64,000 bases of DNA from Geosiphon pyriformis (GCA_016748015.1 JAAOMT010000534.1:76654-140653), one strand, 5' to 3'. Numbered from the stretch's first letter, positions 49,151 to 62,274 are shown. Numbers and translations: made by a program. The notes: a model not told the origin generated them from the letters alone.

Positions 49151-50622
49151 AGACTCTAAAACCCCAATTACATTGAAATATAAATGAAATTTTGGTTTTA
49201 AATAATTAGAATTACGACAAGAATTAATTCAAAAATTATTTCTAAATCGTAAAAAAAAAATTAGGACTATTTCATATTTTATTGGAAAAAGAATAAAAAT
49301 TTTGGGAAGACTGATATTTTGAAACATCTTAAATCTATAATCAATTATTTTTAAATAATTTTTTTTATAAATATATATGAATAGGTCTGTTTCAAAACTT
49401 TTTAAAAATTTTAAAAAATATTGATTTCAAAACGGTTCATATTCTTAATCAAACATTTGAAAATGTTTTTTATCTATAGTTTGGGTGAACTTGTATTAGT
49501 TCCCTGAAACATTTTTATTCATTTTTCTAAGTGTGTAAAAATTTTCAAAAAAAAAGTTCTTATTTCTAAGGGATATTTAATTTGCTCAATATATATATAT
49601 ATATGTATCTTGGGAATTCTAATTACACCCTTAATTCAAAAGATTTATAATTGCTATGTTAAAGTTTACAATGCAGGGTCATAATTTTTCAATTAAATTT
49701 GCGAATTCGATATCTAATTTTGTCAGGAAAATTTTTAAGTTCATCTTTTAAAAATTAAAATTAATGAAAAACATTAAAAAGATTTCTATATATATTTAAG
49801 TATTAGGGAAAAACTTTTAAAGTTGGCTGAAATTAAATTATCAAAAATGTAAAGGTAAATTTCTCACACATCAATGTTTCATTTTTATCTTTCAAGCGTT
49901 TTCAGTTAGGGTGTTTGCTATATCATCGGACGAAACATATTATCTTAAAAGAGTTGTTTATCCATGTTTTGGATTTACAAAATAAACTTGAAATTATCCT
50001 TATTACTAGAAAGTAATTCATATTTGTTAATCCTTACTTATATTACTACATTTTGGAAGGTTCAACAAAGGATTTGAGAAGATAGCTCACTAAATTGTTT
50101 ACCCCACAAACCTTATGAACTAATCATTAAGTAATAAAAAAATGATGAAACATAATTTGACTTTGTTCAGGGTCGGGTATCTCGATCTTCCCTAAATTAT
50201 CTTTTATGCTTAAACAGTCATTATTACTTCTCTTATAGCCTATAAAATTAATTAGCGCAATTATTTTATTAATTTTTCTAATTATGAATTTTAACAATTT
50301 TTAAAAAATAATTCCTGTCCAACTAACAAGATTTCTCTCAAAATTTAGGTTTTAAAGCGACAAATTAAAATTCTTGATGCTGCTTTGTTAAACCCTTTTA
50401 AACTTTAAAGGATAATGAATTCTGTGATTTTTCACATGCTATATAATTTTGTCAGGCTCCAAAATTCTTCCTTATATAAATCAATTAGTAAAATCCCTTA
50501 AAGTTTAAGTAAAAGGATTATACAGAGAAACTCGCGTAAATCAAAACTCCTTAACAGTAGAAAAATTATAAATTATAAATTATAAATTAAAATTCTAAAA
50601 ACCAAATTAAGCTTACCAAATG
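49151..50622. other. Convergent intergenic, AT-rich
   Basis: About 1.5 kb between the 3' ends of the exonuclease gene and the second lipase gene. It contains a short (AT)n run near 49,591-49,603 and a triple ATAAATT repeat near 50,568-50,590. No gene was seen. Confidence 0.6.
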
Positions 50623-51906
50623 TTAACTAGAAATAACATCAGGTCCCATCATAATACCAAAGTATGGTCCATTATGAAGATTAAACCTTGGACTCTTAAA
50701 CTGATTGACACAAAACTAAAATTTAAGAGTGAAAACAAATTATTTCAACAGATTGAAAATCTTTTCAATCAGAAATCATAACTTTAGTTTATATACCTCA
50801 CTCTCGGCCCAAAAATATTCTCCAAATTGAAATTGGCTGGGACCATAACAGAAAAATATTTCAATTTCTTCATCACATGTACAATCTGAAGATATCCAAA
50901 CTTCTGATAATGGATGAGCTAAATCTTTCAAATCTAAAGATTTCTCAGGCAGCCTAGGCACATAATCATCGTATAGCGTTATACGATAAATATGAAATAA
51001 TTCAGCGGAATGAAGGCGATTGAGGAATGCAGCAAAAACTCTGTTGCCTATTCTTGGTAGTCCAAATGTAACCGCCCGCAAAGGATACTTATAATTTGGT
51101 GCAATGGTTTGCAAATAGTCAAGGAGAGCAAATATAGCATAGACTAAAGCAATTTCCAAAAATTAAAATAAAATATCGGCTATTTAGTTGAGATTAAATT
51201 CAGAACGGTAAAAAGTTCTTTGCTATAAAATTTTTACCTCCCCCTACGCTATGTCCAATGGCAGTAATTTTCTTTATAGTATGTTTTTTTAAACCATCTC
51301 TAATCATACTCAAAATCATGAACCCAAATCCTTGGTACTTTTTATACCAATCTGAATCAACTAGTGCTCCTTTAGGACTTAGAGGACCAAGTTTAAGCGT
51401 GAAATCGATTAGTTTTGGCTGCCTTGACAACCATTCTTCTTGAGTGAGAGTCTCTCCACTTATATAAAAGAATAACTCCTCTTTAACCACCTCAATTTTA
51501 GCTGCATACAAAATAAAATTCTTAAGTTTTTGAATCCGACATTAACTTTGATTTATATTTAAAATTTACCGTCAATGCCTGGAGAAATGTAATTTTTTAA
51601 ATTTTTAATTTGATAACTTTTCTTTGCATATTCTGCATCAAGTCGAAAATCAAAAACATTGGAATCAACTAGTTGCTTTAATCCATGAGTAAACTCTGAT
51701 CTTTTTTGGAATTCTATTTGAAATTCTCTTATCAGTGAGGCATATTTCATAGAATTAAAAAAATATATATATTCAGAAATAATAAAATTACCATTAAATT
51801 GAAAGGATGAACCATTTTTCAATAGCTGGATAGATTCAACGCAAAAATATTTTAACGCGACAAAAAAATACACTAATTTTAGGAATATCAAAGTAAAATA
51901 TTTCAT
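50623..51906 (-). CDS. Secreted class 3 lipase with intact catalytic Ser
   Basis: Four exons, minus strand: 51906-51570, 51501-51238, 51143-50797, 50715-50623 (346 residues). A hydrophobic signal-type segment follows the ATG at 51906; an in-frame ATG at 51957 is possible but would put 17 polar residues before it. The triad is complete: Ser197 in GHSVGG, Asp260 in YDDYVPRLP and His277 in AHPLSEVW. The exon layout equals that of the gene at 29.0 kb (exon 3 is 347 bases in both, and both last exons contain GPYxG-xMG). Family 3 lipases hydrolyse ester bonds of acylglycerols, and this one should act outside the cell. It lacks the long Pro/Lys-rich linker of its paralogue. Confidence 0.85.
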
Positions 51907-54300
51907 TTCAAACGATATCATGAACAGAAAGTAAGATTTACAGCTGATATTTCTCAAGTGAATTTATTATTAAAGAATTTATAATACAACGGGCAAAATA
52001 TATTCCGATTTATATTAATTTCCAAGAATTTATGAAACTCTCTTTATGAAATATTTTTGAGATTTTCAAAAGATTAGGCTAAAAAATTTTTGGGATTTTA
52101 TGCGATGGTATTCGAACACGAACTTCTTAAAAAAAATTATAGTAAATTCTGTTCTAAATTTATATCGAGTAAAAAATTTTTTTTAACTTTTAATTTTGAT
52201 TGTAACTTATAACAAATTTTATATAAGTTTCACTTTTTTCCAACATGAAAAAGGAGCTCAAAACAAAGCTATCAAAGCATTTTTGAGTCCTTAATGAATA
52301 TTTTGTGACGTAGCACTTTTAAATACTGATGAAATTCCGATGTTTAAGTAAAATTATTGCACACAAAAACCCTTCAATATGATAATGAAAACTTGCTCAT
52401 TAGACTCATATCGAAGCCGAGATATGGACTTAAATAAAGCTGTTCAAATGCTAGGTTACCATAATCTTGTTTAATAAATGTACCAGTTTGAATAGGGAAC
52501 TAACAACAATAGCAACAATAAAAACTCTTGCTTCTTTAATGCTATCAGGATATTTTACTAAAATAGTTGGTTTTGTTTCCAAAAAAGAATAAAGAACCAG
52601 AAAGTTTATAACCTTCTAGCTCCCAGGTCAAGTAAAATTGTAATAAATACGATCAGATGTACAAACTTAACTGGGTGTCCCGAGAAATAAAATTTTGTTA
52701 TTCATGTTTGATCATCTAGATTTCACTGTTATATCATCATATCACTGACCTATCAAAGTTTTTTATTTTAAAAACATTAATTTTTTTAAATTTTAATTTT
52801 ATGTATGTTTTAATGAATTTAATGCAATTTTTGTCAAAACATAAATAATATTTATTTAAAAAAATAGGTAGTTTACAATTTTAATATCAATAATTTATCT
52901 ATTATAATTTTAATAATAAAACTTTGTGCTATGAAAAAACCAAGTAGGCTATAAGCGTTACTTCTCTCTGTTCATAGTAAAATTTTTTCTTTAGTAGCAT
53001 TAACAATTAGTATAAAAGAGAAATTTTTTAGTTCACTAATTAGTTATGTAATTTGCAAGAAAAAAAATAAAGGAAAAAAAAAAACAAAAAAAATAAATCA
53101 GCAAAGAATTTAAAACTACTATTATTATATTCAAAAAACATATTAGATTAATTAAAAGTAGCTTTTTTAAAAAAAATTGGTTTAACTAGTTTTTTTGTAT
53201 AATTTCAATTTATTTAGATTTTGTTTTTGAGAGATTTACCCACTAAGACAAAATTATTAATCTTAAATTCAACTTTTAATATTAAGACAATTAATATTTT
53301 AAAATAGAATTCAATTTTAAAGTAACTTTTAAAAAAAAACTTGAAGAATATAAAAACAATTAAAAACAACTAAGAATTATTTATTTTTAGAAAAAAAATT
53401 ATTTTACTTAATCTAAATTTAAAATATTTTTATTCAACTGTTATCTCTTTTATGTGTAATTTTAGTTATAATAAATTAAGAAAAGTAAAAAAAAAAAAAA
53501 TCTTTTTTTTTTACAATAATTCAAATTTTTAAACCATTTTTTACTTGATTGAAATCTGCTCAGTCTGGAATTTTAATGAAAAGTAAAAATAATTATTTTT
53601 TATAATAGTTCAAGTTTTAATATGATTGAATGTCAAAAATTTATAAAAAAAAGTTTATCAATACATGTAATATGTGTACAAATTGCTATTAATTTTATGA
53701 TTAACTATTATAAAATTAATAATTGCATCAAAATTTATGTTTTATTTACTTAATATTTTTTAATTTAATTTATTAATAATTAATCTTATAAATATAAATA
53801 CGAAATCAGACAATAAATACAAATCAATTGTGCATATAAAAGATTATTTTCAAATATTTTTCATTCTCAATTTAATATGCTTATAATTTCTCAATTTAAC
53901 ATAGAAAATTTTTTTATAACAGCTATTATGATTAGACTATAGAATTATCAGCCAATCATTAATTGGAGGTATAAGATAAAGAGGTAGCAAGATCACTGAT
54001 TAATTTGGACACCTATTCAGAACTAAAATCTGTGAGCAATATGATAAATCAAAAAAACTGTATCAGATCAATAATTCACTCTTTTCGTTAATTATATTTT
54101 CAACGCTTTTACCAAAACTTCAAGTTAGTTTAAGGGGTTTTAAAGAAAAATTTGTTTACAATTGAGAGATTTCATCGCCAGATTTTTTTTTAGAAATCTA
54201 AAAACCCCTATTCAATCCAATCATCGTGATTGTGGTTAAATACCGATTCGATTGAGGTGCTAGTAATATAATACGGTCGACTGATTCAACATCTACTCTA
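51907..54300. other. Intergenic, with an AT-rich patch
   Basis: Includes the lipase promoter and, at about 52.75-53.85 kb, a strongly AT-rich patch similar in texture to the large AT island. That patch is possibly another decayed repeat, but no protein or repeat match was established. Confidence 0.5.
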
Positions 54301-55087
54301 CTATTCGAAAACTTGATCCCAATTAATTTTTTTTATATTGCCAAATTCGACTTGGATGCTATACGAAATCATCTGATTATTTTTTCCTTTCACAGGTATT
54401 ATTTGACAATCCTTGATAGGATGCAAGGCCGATATATACTCCTGAATCTTTGTTCGAGCTTTTTCAACTTTCAATATTTCGAATCCCACGGTTCGAAATT
54501 CATGAGCGATACGCATCATCGGTTCCGAGCTTTTTCCACTAAGAGACGGTACCAAAAGGCCAGGATAAAAATGTATTGCTTGTACAGGAACAAATTGTCG
54601 TTGCGATTGTTCCAAAAGTTTCACGAGCGTTCTTTTAAAATCTTCAACGACCATAGAGACGAATTTTTCATCTAACGGTGACATGATCACTGGTGGGCAA
54701 TCGATTTGAAAATATTCAAGTTCCTCTTGAAGTGGTGAATGAAATGATTCGGCGATTTGTTCCCAAGGTATTTTACCTTTTCGATAGAATTCCATAATGT
54801 AATGGAAAATATGGCCATCACGATCAAAAAAGTATTCTTCATCTCTGTCGGGTTTTAACATATCTTTGTTTCTCTCTGCAAACATTGTTCCTAGCAGCGT
54901 TCGAGGATATTCAGTCAAAGTAGATCGAAAGGTTTCATACTAAAAATATTTTTCAGCCATTTCGTGAGGATTTAATCGATATTTCTGTACTAAAAGTTCT
55001 ATAAACAATCTAAAAGTTGAAGCTCGGAATTTTCGTTGTTTCTACCTTTGTCCCACCAATATTTAATACTATTCGATCTCGACTCAT
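54301..55087 (-). CDS. KCTD-type BTB (potassium-channel T1 fold) protein
   Basis: Two exons, minus strand: 55087-55046 (14 codons) and 54939-54301 (226 residues in total). The first exon reads MSRDRIVLNIGGTK and the second begins YETFRSTLTEYPRTLLGTMF. Together they are the classic start of the KCTD/T1 BTB fold, whose LNIGGTK is cut by the intron. FFDRDGHIFHYIMEFYR continues it, and the domain spans about residues 4-95. The C-terminal 120 residues have no recognised domain. Proteins of this type form oligomers and often serve as adaptors for cullin-3 ubiquitin ligases or other partners; the partner here is unknown. Length is typical for small KCTD proteins. Confidence 0.88.
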
Positions 55088-55224
55088 TTTATAGCCGTTC
55101 AAGCAAAATACCGAAAGTTTTTCATAAAATTTTAACAATGAAGGGGAGATAATTGGAGAGAAGGAAATTCAGTTGTGGACATGATCTGTCCTAATTATTT
55201 TTTTTATCAAATGATCGCAAATTC

Positions 55225-55835
55225 AATCAAGATATTGCGCGGTACGCCCAAGAACTTTCACACTGCTATTTAAAAGCACTAATTTAATGAACAACATTAT
55301 TACCTGGGATAAATCCATCCCATGTAATATTTTGTGTCATGTGCAAATCATCTGATTTAAAAAGAATATATAAATCCAGATCATCGGAGCTTAATTCACA
55401 AACAAGCCACCATAAATAGGAATTTCTTTGTGCAAGACTATCTCGAGAGTAACCTAATAAGACGGATTTGGATCATATGCTCTTGGAGAAATAAATAATA
55501 TTATTTCCGGAGAGATGGACTTTTAAGTATTTTAAGTCCAAATAATGAATATAGAAAATTATTTCTTTTCAAAAGGTTCAAGTTATTTGGAAAGCTTAGG
55601 TAGTACCAAAAAAATTTCGAATCGCGTAATAACCTTTATTCAAGCTAAAGTTTAAAATACTGTAGATTTTAATCGGTTTATAATATTTATTTTGAGTTTA
55701 CATCTAATTCAGAATCAGGTGACCGCATTCCTCTGACAGATTCCATCTTTTTGGTTGGCAAACGACGTTCAAAATCTGAGAGGACTCTTGCGGATTTACT
55801 AAATCACTATAATGACCATTAGTAACCACATTATG
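55225..55835 (-). pseudogene. Coding fragments of an unrecognised gene
   Basis: Three open pieces are read on the minus strand. About 55,835-55,715 begins NGHYSDLVNPQESSQILN; an alternative frame there is also open (SKSARVLSDFERRLP). About 55,550-55,490 contains KYLKVHLSGNNIIYFSK, then a TGA. 55,455-55,304 is GYSRDSLAQRNSYLWWLV and onward, bounded by an ATTAG acceptor and a CCAG|GTAATA donor. The last piece has strong protein character. I could not join the pieces without a stop, so this is either a decayed gene or one whose small exons I missed. It lies just upstream of the KCTD gene on the same strand, but no link to it is shown. Confidence 0.35.
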
Positions 55836-56310
55836 ATAAAAAAATCTAAAAAGGTTGTGTATAGCAGAAATAACATATTTTTTGAAGAGTTCTCAATATT
55901 CTTAAATTAGCCGAGAAATTAATTGCGATTGGCTGGAAATTGAGATTATTAAAGTTCATTCTCTAGGCGTTATAAATAATTTCAAGAATATAATTATCAT
56001 CTTATTGAGAATTTTTCCATTTGTGACAAGTTTAAAGATTTAGATATGTTTAAATTAAAAAAAAGTTCAAGATCTTAATTGTATCAAGATTTAGTTTAAA
56101 TGGAATTTTACCTGGACTTATTTTTACATTTAACTTAAGCACCAAAATATAGGGAAAAAAATTGGTCAAAATCAATTATAATTTAAAATAATTTTTTTTT
56201 TGAAAATAAATAAATAAATATTATTTTTTCAAATCATTCATTTTTTTTATTTCTAGTCTAAAAAAGGATATTTTTAATTTTTCTAATTTTGAGTAATCTT
56301 TTTTGATGAT

Positions 56311-56440
56311 TTTTATTTATATTAAATCTTTTCAAGTATTTTCATGTGTATATTAATTGATGTTTTTTTATTTATATTAAATGTTTTCAAGTATTTTCAT
56401 GTGTATATTAATTGATATCCTTTTATTTATATTAAATGTT
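56311..56440. repeat. Tandem repeat, about 55-base unit
   Basis: The block beginning TTTATTTATATTAAAT and containing TTTTCAAGTATTTTCATGTG occurs twice, and its start occurs a third time, at spacings of about 55 bases. It is non-coding and nearly identical between units, so recent. Confidence 0.85.
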
Positions 56441-57215
56441 TTTTTTTTTTAAAAAAAAAAAAAACAAAAACAAAAACTTATTAAAAAATAACTTTATTTT
56501 ATTTTTATTTTTTTTAAATCAAACCTTATTAGTATTTCTATATAACATAGAAAATTTTGGTATGACCTTTATTTTACATTGTGGGAGGTCATCTGACGAT
56601 TGATTAAGGATTCCTTATTTCATTTTACTTGACATACACACACACACACTAACAGCTCAATGATTATGACAAATAACCATAGTGTCTCCTTTAGATCTGT
56701 GAACTTAAATCACAGGATGAGGGGTACCAACCATCTTCATTCTTTGAAAATGAGGATTTCTTCCTAGGAGGATATGAAAATAATTCATTTATAATTCATC
56801 AAACGGGGAATTATCAATCCATTTCTAATTAAAAATTAATATTCCTTAAACCCTTTTTTTCACCCTTTTTTTTTGCCAAAATTAATTGTATTAACGATCA
56901 TCGTTATCTGGCGAAAAAGTTGTGCGTCATTCATTAATTAATAATTGAGACTTACCATTTCATTCATGCTAATACTAATCACGAATCATTTCCCAATGTT
57001 TCATCAATGGAAAAATTTAAAATGGAAAATTTTTATGTTGGTTACGATATCCCGGGTTTTCAATCATGTTTAACGGTTACCTAAGTTAAAAGCACAAAAA
57101 TAATTTATTGGGTTGTTGCCAGGTAGTATCTTGATTATGGCATTAAATCATTAGTTTCAGAGTTCGGAGACATGAAAATAATCAATGTTAGACAACAGCT
57201 TTATATTAATAATGT

Positions 57216-57298
57216 AATAATAATAATAATAGTAATAATAATAATAATAATCATCATAATAATAATAGCAATAATAATAATCATAAAATCATAATAAT
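57216..57298. repeat. Imperfect (TAA/ATAATC)n microsatellite
   Basis: An AAT-type run with interspersed ATC and AGT units. Confidence 0.9.
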
Positions 57299-58257
57299 GG
57301 TCAAATTTAAGGGGGTATTATGTTGATCGGTATTAATTACATGCGCATCATGCTTCTTTCATGGGTTCCTTTAGCTCCCTTAAAAAAGATGATCAACTTT
57401 TCTTTGCCTATTTTGTGTGTGCCTTTTGAATTTAACATGGCTATGAATCGAAAAAGATTGTTTTAATGACGCGAGACTATGGAAATCAAGTATAATGAAT
57501 GCTGCTGTCAATGATTCTGAGTAAGGTATAAAGTTAATCGAATAATATTATAATAATAACAATAATAATAATAATAAAGTAAGAAAATCGGGATTTTTCA
57601 TTTGAAACCTACCCATTCATTTACTTACTCCTATTTTTTTCTACGAACGAAAGAAAGAAAGAACGAACGAACGAACGAACAAACAAATAAAATGAAAGTA
57701 TACGCAATATTAAGAAAGAACTAGAATATTGTTATTGGTTCTTCTTTTTCAGGAAATTGAAATATCCTTTTATCATTCTAAAAATGGTGTATAGAAAAAG
57801 TATTCAGGTTTTTTCCAACTTTTTAAGAATAATGATTAAAAATATAATACAAGTTTCAAAGGAGAAAAATATCAAGATGTAAATGAATAAAGGGAAAAAA
57901 AGGGATACTATCAAATCTCTCATTCCGAATGAAAAAACCGGTTAAAATTTTCAATGGGAAAAAAAAAATAAAATACCCGTTTTAAAATTTTTGTACCGTA
58001 CCCCGCCGATATGTCGATTCTCTTTTTACTCCGATTTTTATGGAAAGTTCTGAAAGTTGAATTTTATGAAAAAAATTCAACAAAAAGTAGTTATTATGAT
58101 GTTTATCATTTCTTTTCGGAAAAAAATTTTAGTTTTTTATTAATTTTGATCATAAAAAAGAAAAAAATAACACCATTCAATTTAAATTTCAATGAAAAAT
58201 TAATGTTCTATTAAAAATATTAAGGAATTTCATTTTTTATTTTTGAAACTTGTGAAA

Positions 58258-58281
58258 AGATGATTGATTGATTGATTGATT
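58258..58281. repeat. (GATT)n microsatellite
   Basis: Five to six tetranucleotide units. The motif recurs at 58,790-58,820 mixed with GGAT. Confidence 0.9.
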
Positions 58282-58476
58282 TTAATGTTAGATATGAAAT
58301 TTAAATTTTAAAATGAAAAAATAAATTTGGAAATAAATTTTCTAATATTCATAACTTTATGAAAACTGATAAATGACAAAAATACTAAACATATATTTAC
58401 AGATATTATGAAAACTTTGAGAACAAAAGTTTTTTGTTTTTTAAAATATCATGCTAGGGTACACACTATAAGAAAA

Positions 58477-58505
58477 TGATGATGATGATGATGATGATGA
58501 TGATA
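58477..58505. repeat. (GAT)n microsatellite
   Basis: Nine perfect units. Confidence 0.95.
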
Positions 58506-58772
58506 ATGAAAACGATCTTGGCCTTTTGTTTGCATTTTGTTGGCAAAATCATTCCATAGACTGTCGTTCATGAATAAGGCAGGCTTCAAATAATTTCTCG
58601 AGAGAGTGTGTGTGTATAAGGAATTGAATATGGACAAAAACTAAATGTACACTTCAGGTTTTAAAATCTGATTAGCAAAGGTTATTTAAATAAATAAATT
58701 CTATATGTATATATGAAAATTAATGAGAATGCAGAAGATAATCTAGAGGTGTAAATTATGAAAAAGTCTATC

Positions 58773-58820
58773 AGGATGGATGGATGGATGGATTGATTGA
58801 ATGAATGATTGATTGATTGA
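58773..58820. repeat. (GGAT)n/(GATT)n compound microsatellite
   Basis: GGAT units pass into GATT/GAAT units about 20 bases downstream of the stop codon of the Ser-rich gene, probably in its 3' UTR. Confidence 0.9.
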
Positions 58821-58836
58821 GCCTTTTTTTTAATGT

Positions 58837-59400
58837 TTAGGAATATGAGATTCGAGAATTTCCAACAAACATCTCATCATATCTTTCCATCTCCAACTCA
58901 GTACCAATTAGATTTTTTCGATGTCCGTAATTGGCATCATCAATCCAAACACATTCATCCAAATTTTCGAAACAAGGAAAGCTAACATAGGACTCTTCGG
59001 AGCTAGAATCACTATCCAAATCGAAACTTAACATTGATGAAGCGGAAGAACTAACGATTGAATTTGAATGACGATTTGATGTTGAGGCTGGAGTGGAACA
59101 TTGTAATATTAGATTATCTGATGAGGATTGTAACGAGGCTGTTGATGATAACGAGGCATCACTTGTTCGTCTTGGTTCCGAGACAGACCAACCGTTACTT
59201 AGATCATGGCGTGAACGTCGTGGAATTATTGTCGGGGAGTAAGAAAAGTCTGGAGTACGACGTGATTGTATTGTCAAGTTCACCGATTGTTGTTGCGATG
59301 GTGACGAAGTATTTGATTGAAGATTTGAGAAAGGTTTGGAAAAGATTGCAAAAATGGTGTCCATATTAAGAGAGTAAGATTTCTTTGAAAAAGAGGACAA
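58837..59400 (-). CDS. Hypothetical Ser-rich protein
   Basis: A single exon of 187 residues from ATG at 59400 (an alternative start is 12 codons later). The middle (about 30-130) is Ser/Thr/Asn-rich with several Arg-Arg-Thr/Ser sites (SRRTPDF, PRRSRHD, EPRRTSD), which look like possible kinase target sites. An acidic DLDSDSSSEES stretch follows. The last 45 residues are ordered and non-repetitive (ECVWIDDANYGHRKNLIG) and look like the conserved part. No signal peptide, membrane segment or known domain is seen. Balanced base composition and an uninterrupted frame in otherwise AT-rich DNA support a real gene; function unknown. Confidence 0.65.
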   Translation of the reverse strand: MSSFSKKSYSLNMDTIFAIFSKPFSNLQSNTSSPSQQQSVNLTIQSRRTPDFSYSPTIIPRRSRHDLSNGWSVSEPRRTSDASLSSTASLQSSSDNLILQCSTPASTSNRHSNSIVSSSASSMLSFDLDSDSSSEESYVSFPCFENLDECVWIDDANYGHRKNLIGTELEMERYDEMFVGNSRISYS

Positions 59401-59442
59401 ATTATATTGATTCTTTGAAAGTTTTTATTTAGGGTAAAATGC

Positions 59443-59466
59443 TAGGATGGATGGATGGATAGATGG
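59443..59466. repeat. (GGAT)n microsatellite
   Basis: Five to six units, upstream of the Ser-rich gene. Confidence 0.9.
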
Positions 59467-60043
59467 GAATTATTTTGAATTTTTGATAGCAATACTAAAA
59501 CACTAGCATTGAGACAATTAATTTGAATTATTTTTCGAAAGATATTGACATTTATCTTTTTCTCATAGAGAACAAAAAAAAAGCGAAAATCGATCAAAGT
59601 AAAAATGATGGAACAAATTATTCAAAATTCTTTTTTTCTATCAGCAACAAACCATTGAAGTTTTATACAAGTTCGGGTCACACAAACTTCTTTTTTAATT
59701 ATTAATTATTATTAAAAAAAAAAAAAAGAAAATTGGTTTCTATGATGATCATATTTAATTTTGTTATTGGTACTCCGGTGTAGCAGTTACATCGGTGATT
59801 TGCTTCAATAACGGCAACCACCACAGCAAATAGTTTGTGCCAGTTATTTTGTAGGAATTTTTTTTTCACCCATTTTTTAGCCCAGTAAAAACTTATCACA
59901 TTAGGTGTATAGTACTGTATTTTTTGAAAATCATCAAAAGAAATATATATATTTATGCTAATCATAACCACCCACCACCACCACCATTACCATCACAATC
60001 CCTTTAAACATATACACATATACGTAGACGTAAACGATACATA

Positions 60044-60065
60044 TATCTATACATACACATACACA

Positions 60066-60096
<31 letters not shown>
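60044..60096. repeat. (CATA)n microsatellite
   Basis: TACACA/TACA units run into a clean CATA run. Confidence 0.9.
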
Positions 60097-60630
60097 CACT
60101 AGAGTTTTTTGAACACTCCTTGGGTAATAGGATGAAAAAGAAAAAAAGGCTTTTACAATTCAAAAACTGAAATCAATATTACATATTAATTGATTTTTAA
60201 TGATGAAATATATAAATAGTTTGAGTGCATGATAAAAATAAAATGATTCAAGTCTAAATAATGATGATGATGATGTAAAAAAAATGACAGAGAAGAGCCT
60301 AGTATAAGGAGATCCCATACAACAACAATTACAATTTTTTTTTCTTGTGTGTATTACATTTCCCTTTCTACTCTTTAGTTTTTATTTACACAAAGATTAG
60401 AATATGGTTCAATCAGCAATCAGCAGTTTGCTATTGTCACTGAGCTAACCGAACTCTGGTATAAACAAATAAGCAGATTATGCAGCTCTTTATATTTCGA
60501 TTGAAGTTTAAGTCTCAATCCCAAGAGGTTGGTCTAAATGATTCCAATTCTATTTTAACGGTTTCCTTAACTTTATTTAAAAAATTAGCCCAAAAAAAGT
60601 CATGAGGATTAGTTTAGTAACCATAATTTC

Positions 60631-60635
<5 letters not shown>

Positions 60636-60665
<30 letters not shown>
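60636..60665. repeat. (TC)n microsatellite
   Basis: About 15 units. Confidence 0.95.
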
Positions 60666-60666
<1 letters not shown>

Positions 60667-61011
60667 ATTTCGCAAAAATAAATTAGTCAATCTAAAAGAT
60701 GATTGAAATGAAATAATATATATATATATGTATAAAAAGAAGATTATTTGAATTTTTGAATGGGAAATTTGTGATTTGATAAACTCATCATTGTTTTAAA
60801 CTTTTGATCAAAAATCTATCCCAGAATAATATTTGATAAATGATCAAAATACAAGCAGTCCCACGAAACATGTTATAAAAATTCTAAAAGCATGAGAAAT
60901 TTTAAAAAAGCACGGTACGGTTTGAACCGAAAAATATCTCTTTTGATTTTATTAAAAAAATCCTCTCTCAGTTATCTTTTCGGAAAATCCGGAATGAAAT
61001 AAAATCATGCA

Positions 61012-61036
61012 TAATAATAATAATAATAATAATAAT
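61012..61036. repeat. (AAT)n microsatellite
   Basis: Eight units. Confidence 0.9.
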
Positions 61037-61119
61037 CCATGGAAAATATTTTGGATTGCTGATCTGGAGTTATCTGAAACTGGTTCCGGAATCATTCATT
61101 CCCGATAAGATCATTTAGA

Positions 61120-61148
61120 TATTCATTCATTCATTCATTCATTCATTC
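61120..61148. repeat. (ATTC)n microsatellite
   Basis: Seven units. Confidence 0.95.
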
Positions 61149-61266
61149 GAATCGTGAGTTCCCCCCATTTTAACATTATGAGGCGGTTGATCAAATTGAA
61201 ACTAATGTAGGCGTACTTGATTCTTTCTTTTCTCTTTTTTTTTTTCTTTTGTACAACTATCACTTC

Positions 61267-61330
61267 TTGTTGTTGTTGTTGTTGTAGTAGTTGTAGTTAT
61301 TCTTGTCGTTGTTGTTGTTGTTGTTGTAGT
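61267..61330. repeat. (TTG)n compound microsatellite
   Basis: Two TTG runs are separated by TAGTAGTTGTAGTTATTC. Confidence 0.9.
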
Positions 61331-62246
61331 ACTTTATCCCCTTCCACTCTCATCAACTGTAAATAAATTATCTAAAACCAACATGCAAATATATCTTTTA
61401 AAAAAGCTTTCCATTTCTTATTCAAAAAAAATTGATTTCCTTTCGTGTTCAAAAGACTAGGAGATACAAATCATGCGTCATCATTATTATCACCTTTGTA
61501 ATCCTACAGCACTCAAATCTAATGTATTAATATGTATTAAAATTAATCATGCGGTAATATCTGATATCTCAAAGCTGTAAAATAATTCCACATGAAAAAC
61601 TCATATATTTTTAGATGATGAGTGGTGAATATGGGGGAGTAGTGTGTTACAAATCTGAAAAATCAAAGGCTACCTTCGTTTTTTTTCTCATCTGTTCTAC
61701 TGATTATGCTGCTTGGGCAACTTGACGCGCTGTTAACTTGTTCCCTTATAGGCAAAGAAACAATATAATTCCAAAAAGAGACTAGAGGATTGTTCTTTTA
61801 TTTTCCAATGTTCAAACTTTACCAATAATAGATGAATTTTTATGCAGTTGGCGAAATTAAGGCATAACCGGATAATGGGCAAAATTACCGAACAATGATT
61901 TCAAAGAAAATCTTCAACAACAACAACATCAACATCATCATGATTTGCCATTTACTCGATCACTATTATTTATCAGGGTATCCCTGTGTTGACAAGTTCT
62001 TAATCAGCCACATTCTAAATGAATAGCCACAGCGGGGCGTTATTATAAGAGAAATTGATTTAGGACAACTGAATTTAATTCATCCTTTTTAATTCATCCG
62101 CCGGTATTACAGAAATATAACGAATGAAAATTGAAACATTTTTAACTAATCTCTAGTAATTCATTCCAAAATGAATACTGCCAAACAACCCATCATTTCA
62201 ACAACGCATTCTCCTTTGTACCACAGAAAAAAAAGGAAATCATTTG

Positions 62247-62274
62247 ATCATCATGATGATGATGATGATGATGA
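62247..62274. repeat. (GAT)n microsatellite
   Basis: About eight units, preceded by ATCATC in inverted sense. Confidence 0.9.

Larger units (their letters stand above)
55836..58836. other. Intergenic with repeats
   Basis: Three kilobases with no supported gene. It contains the 55-base tandem repeat at 56.3 kb and several microsatellites (near 56.64, 57.22-57.30, 57.55, 57.65, 58.26, 58.48 and 58.78 kb). Small open frames at 58011-58214 and 58449-58637 are chance; the second is a poly-His run made by a GAT repeat. Confidence 0.55.

Noticed and set aside
54313-54675. Plus-strand 120-codon frame
   Set aside because: Antisense to the KCTD gene, whose frame contains the recognisable BTB fold.
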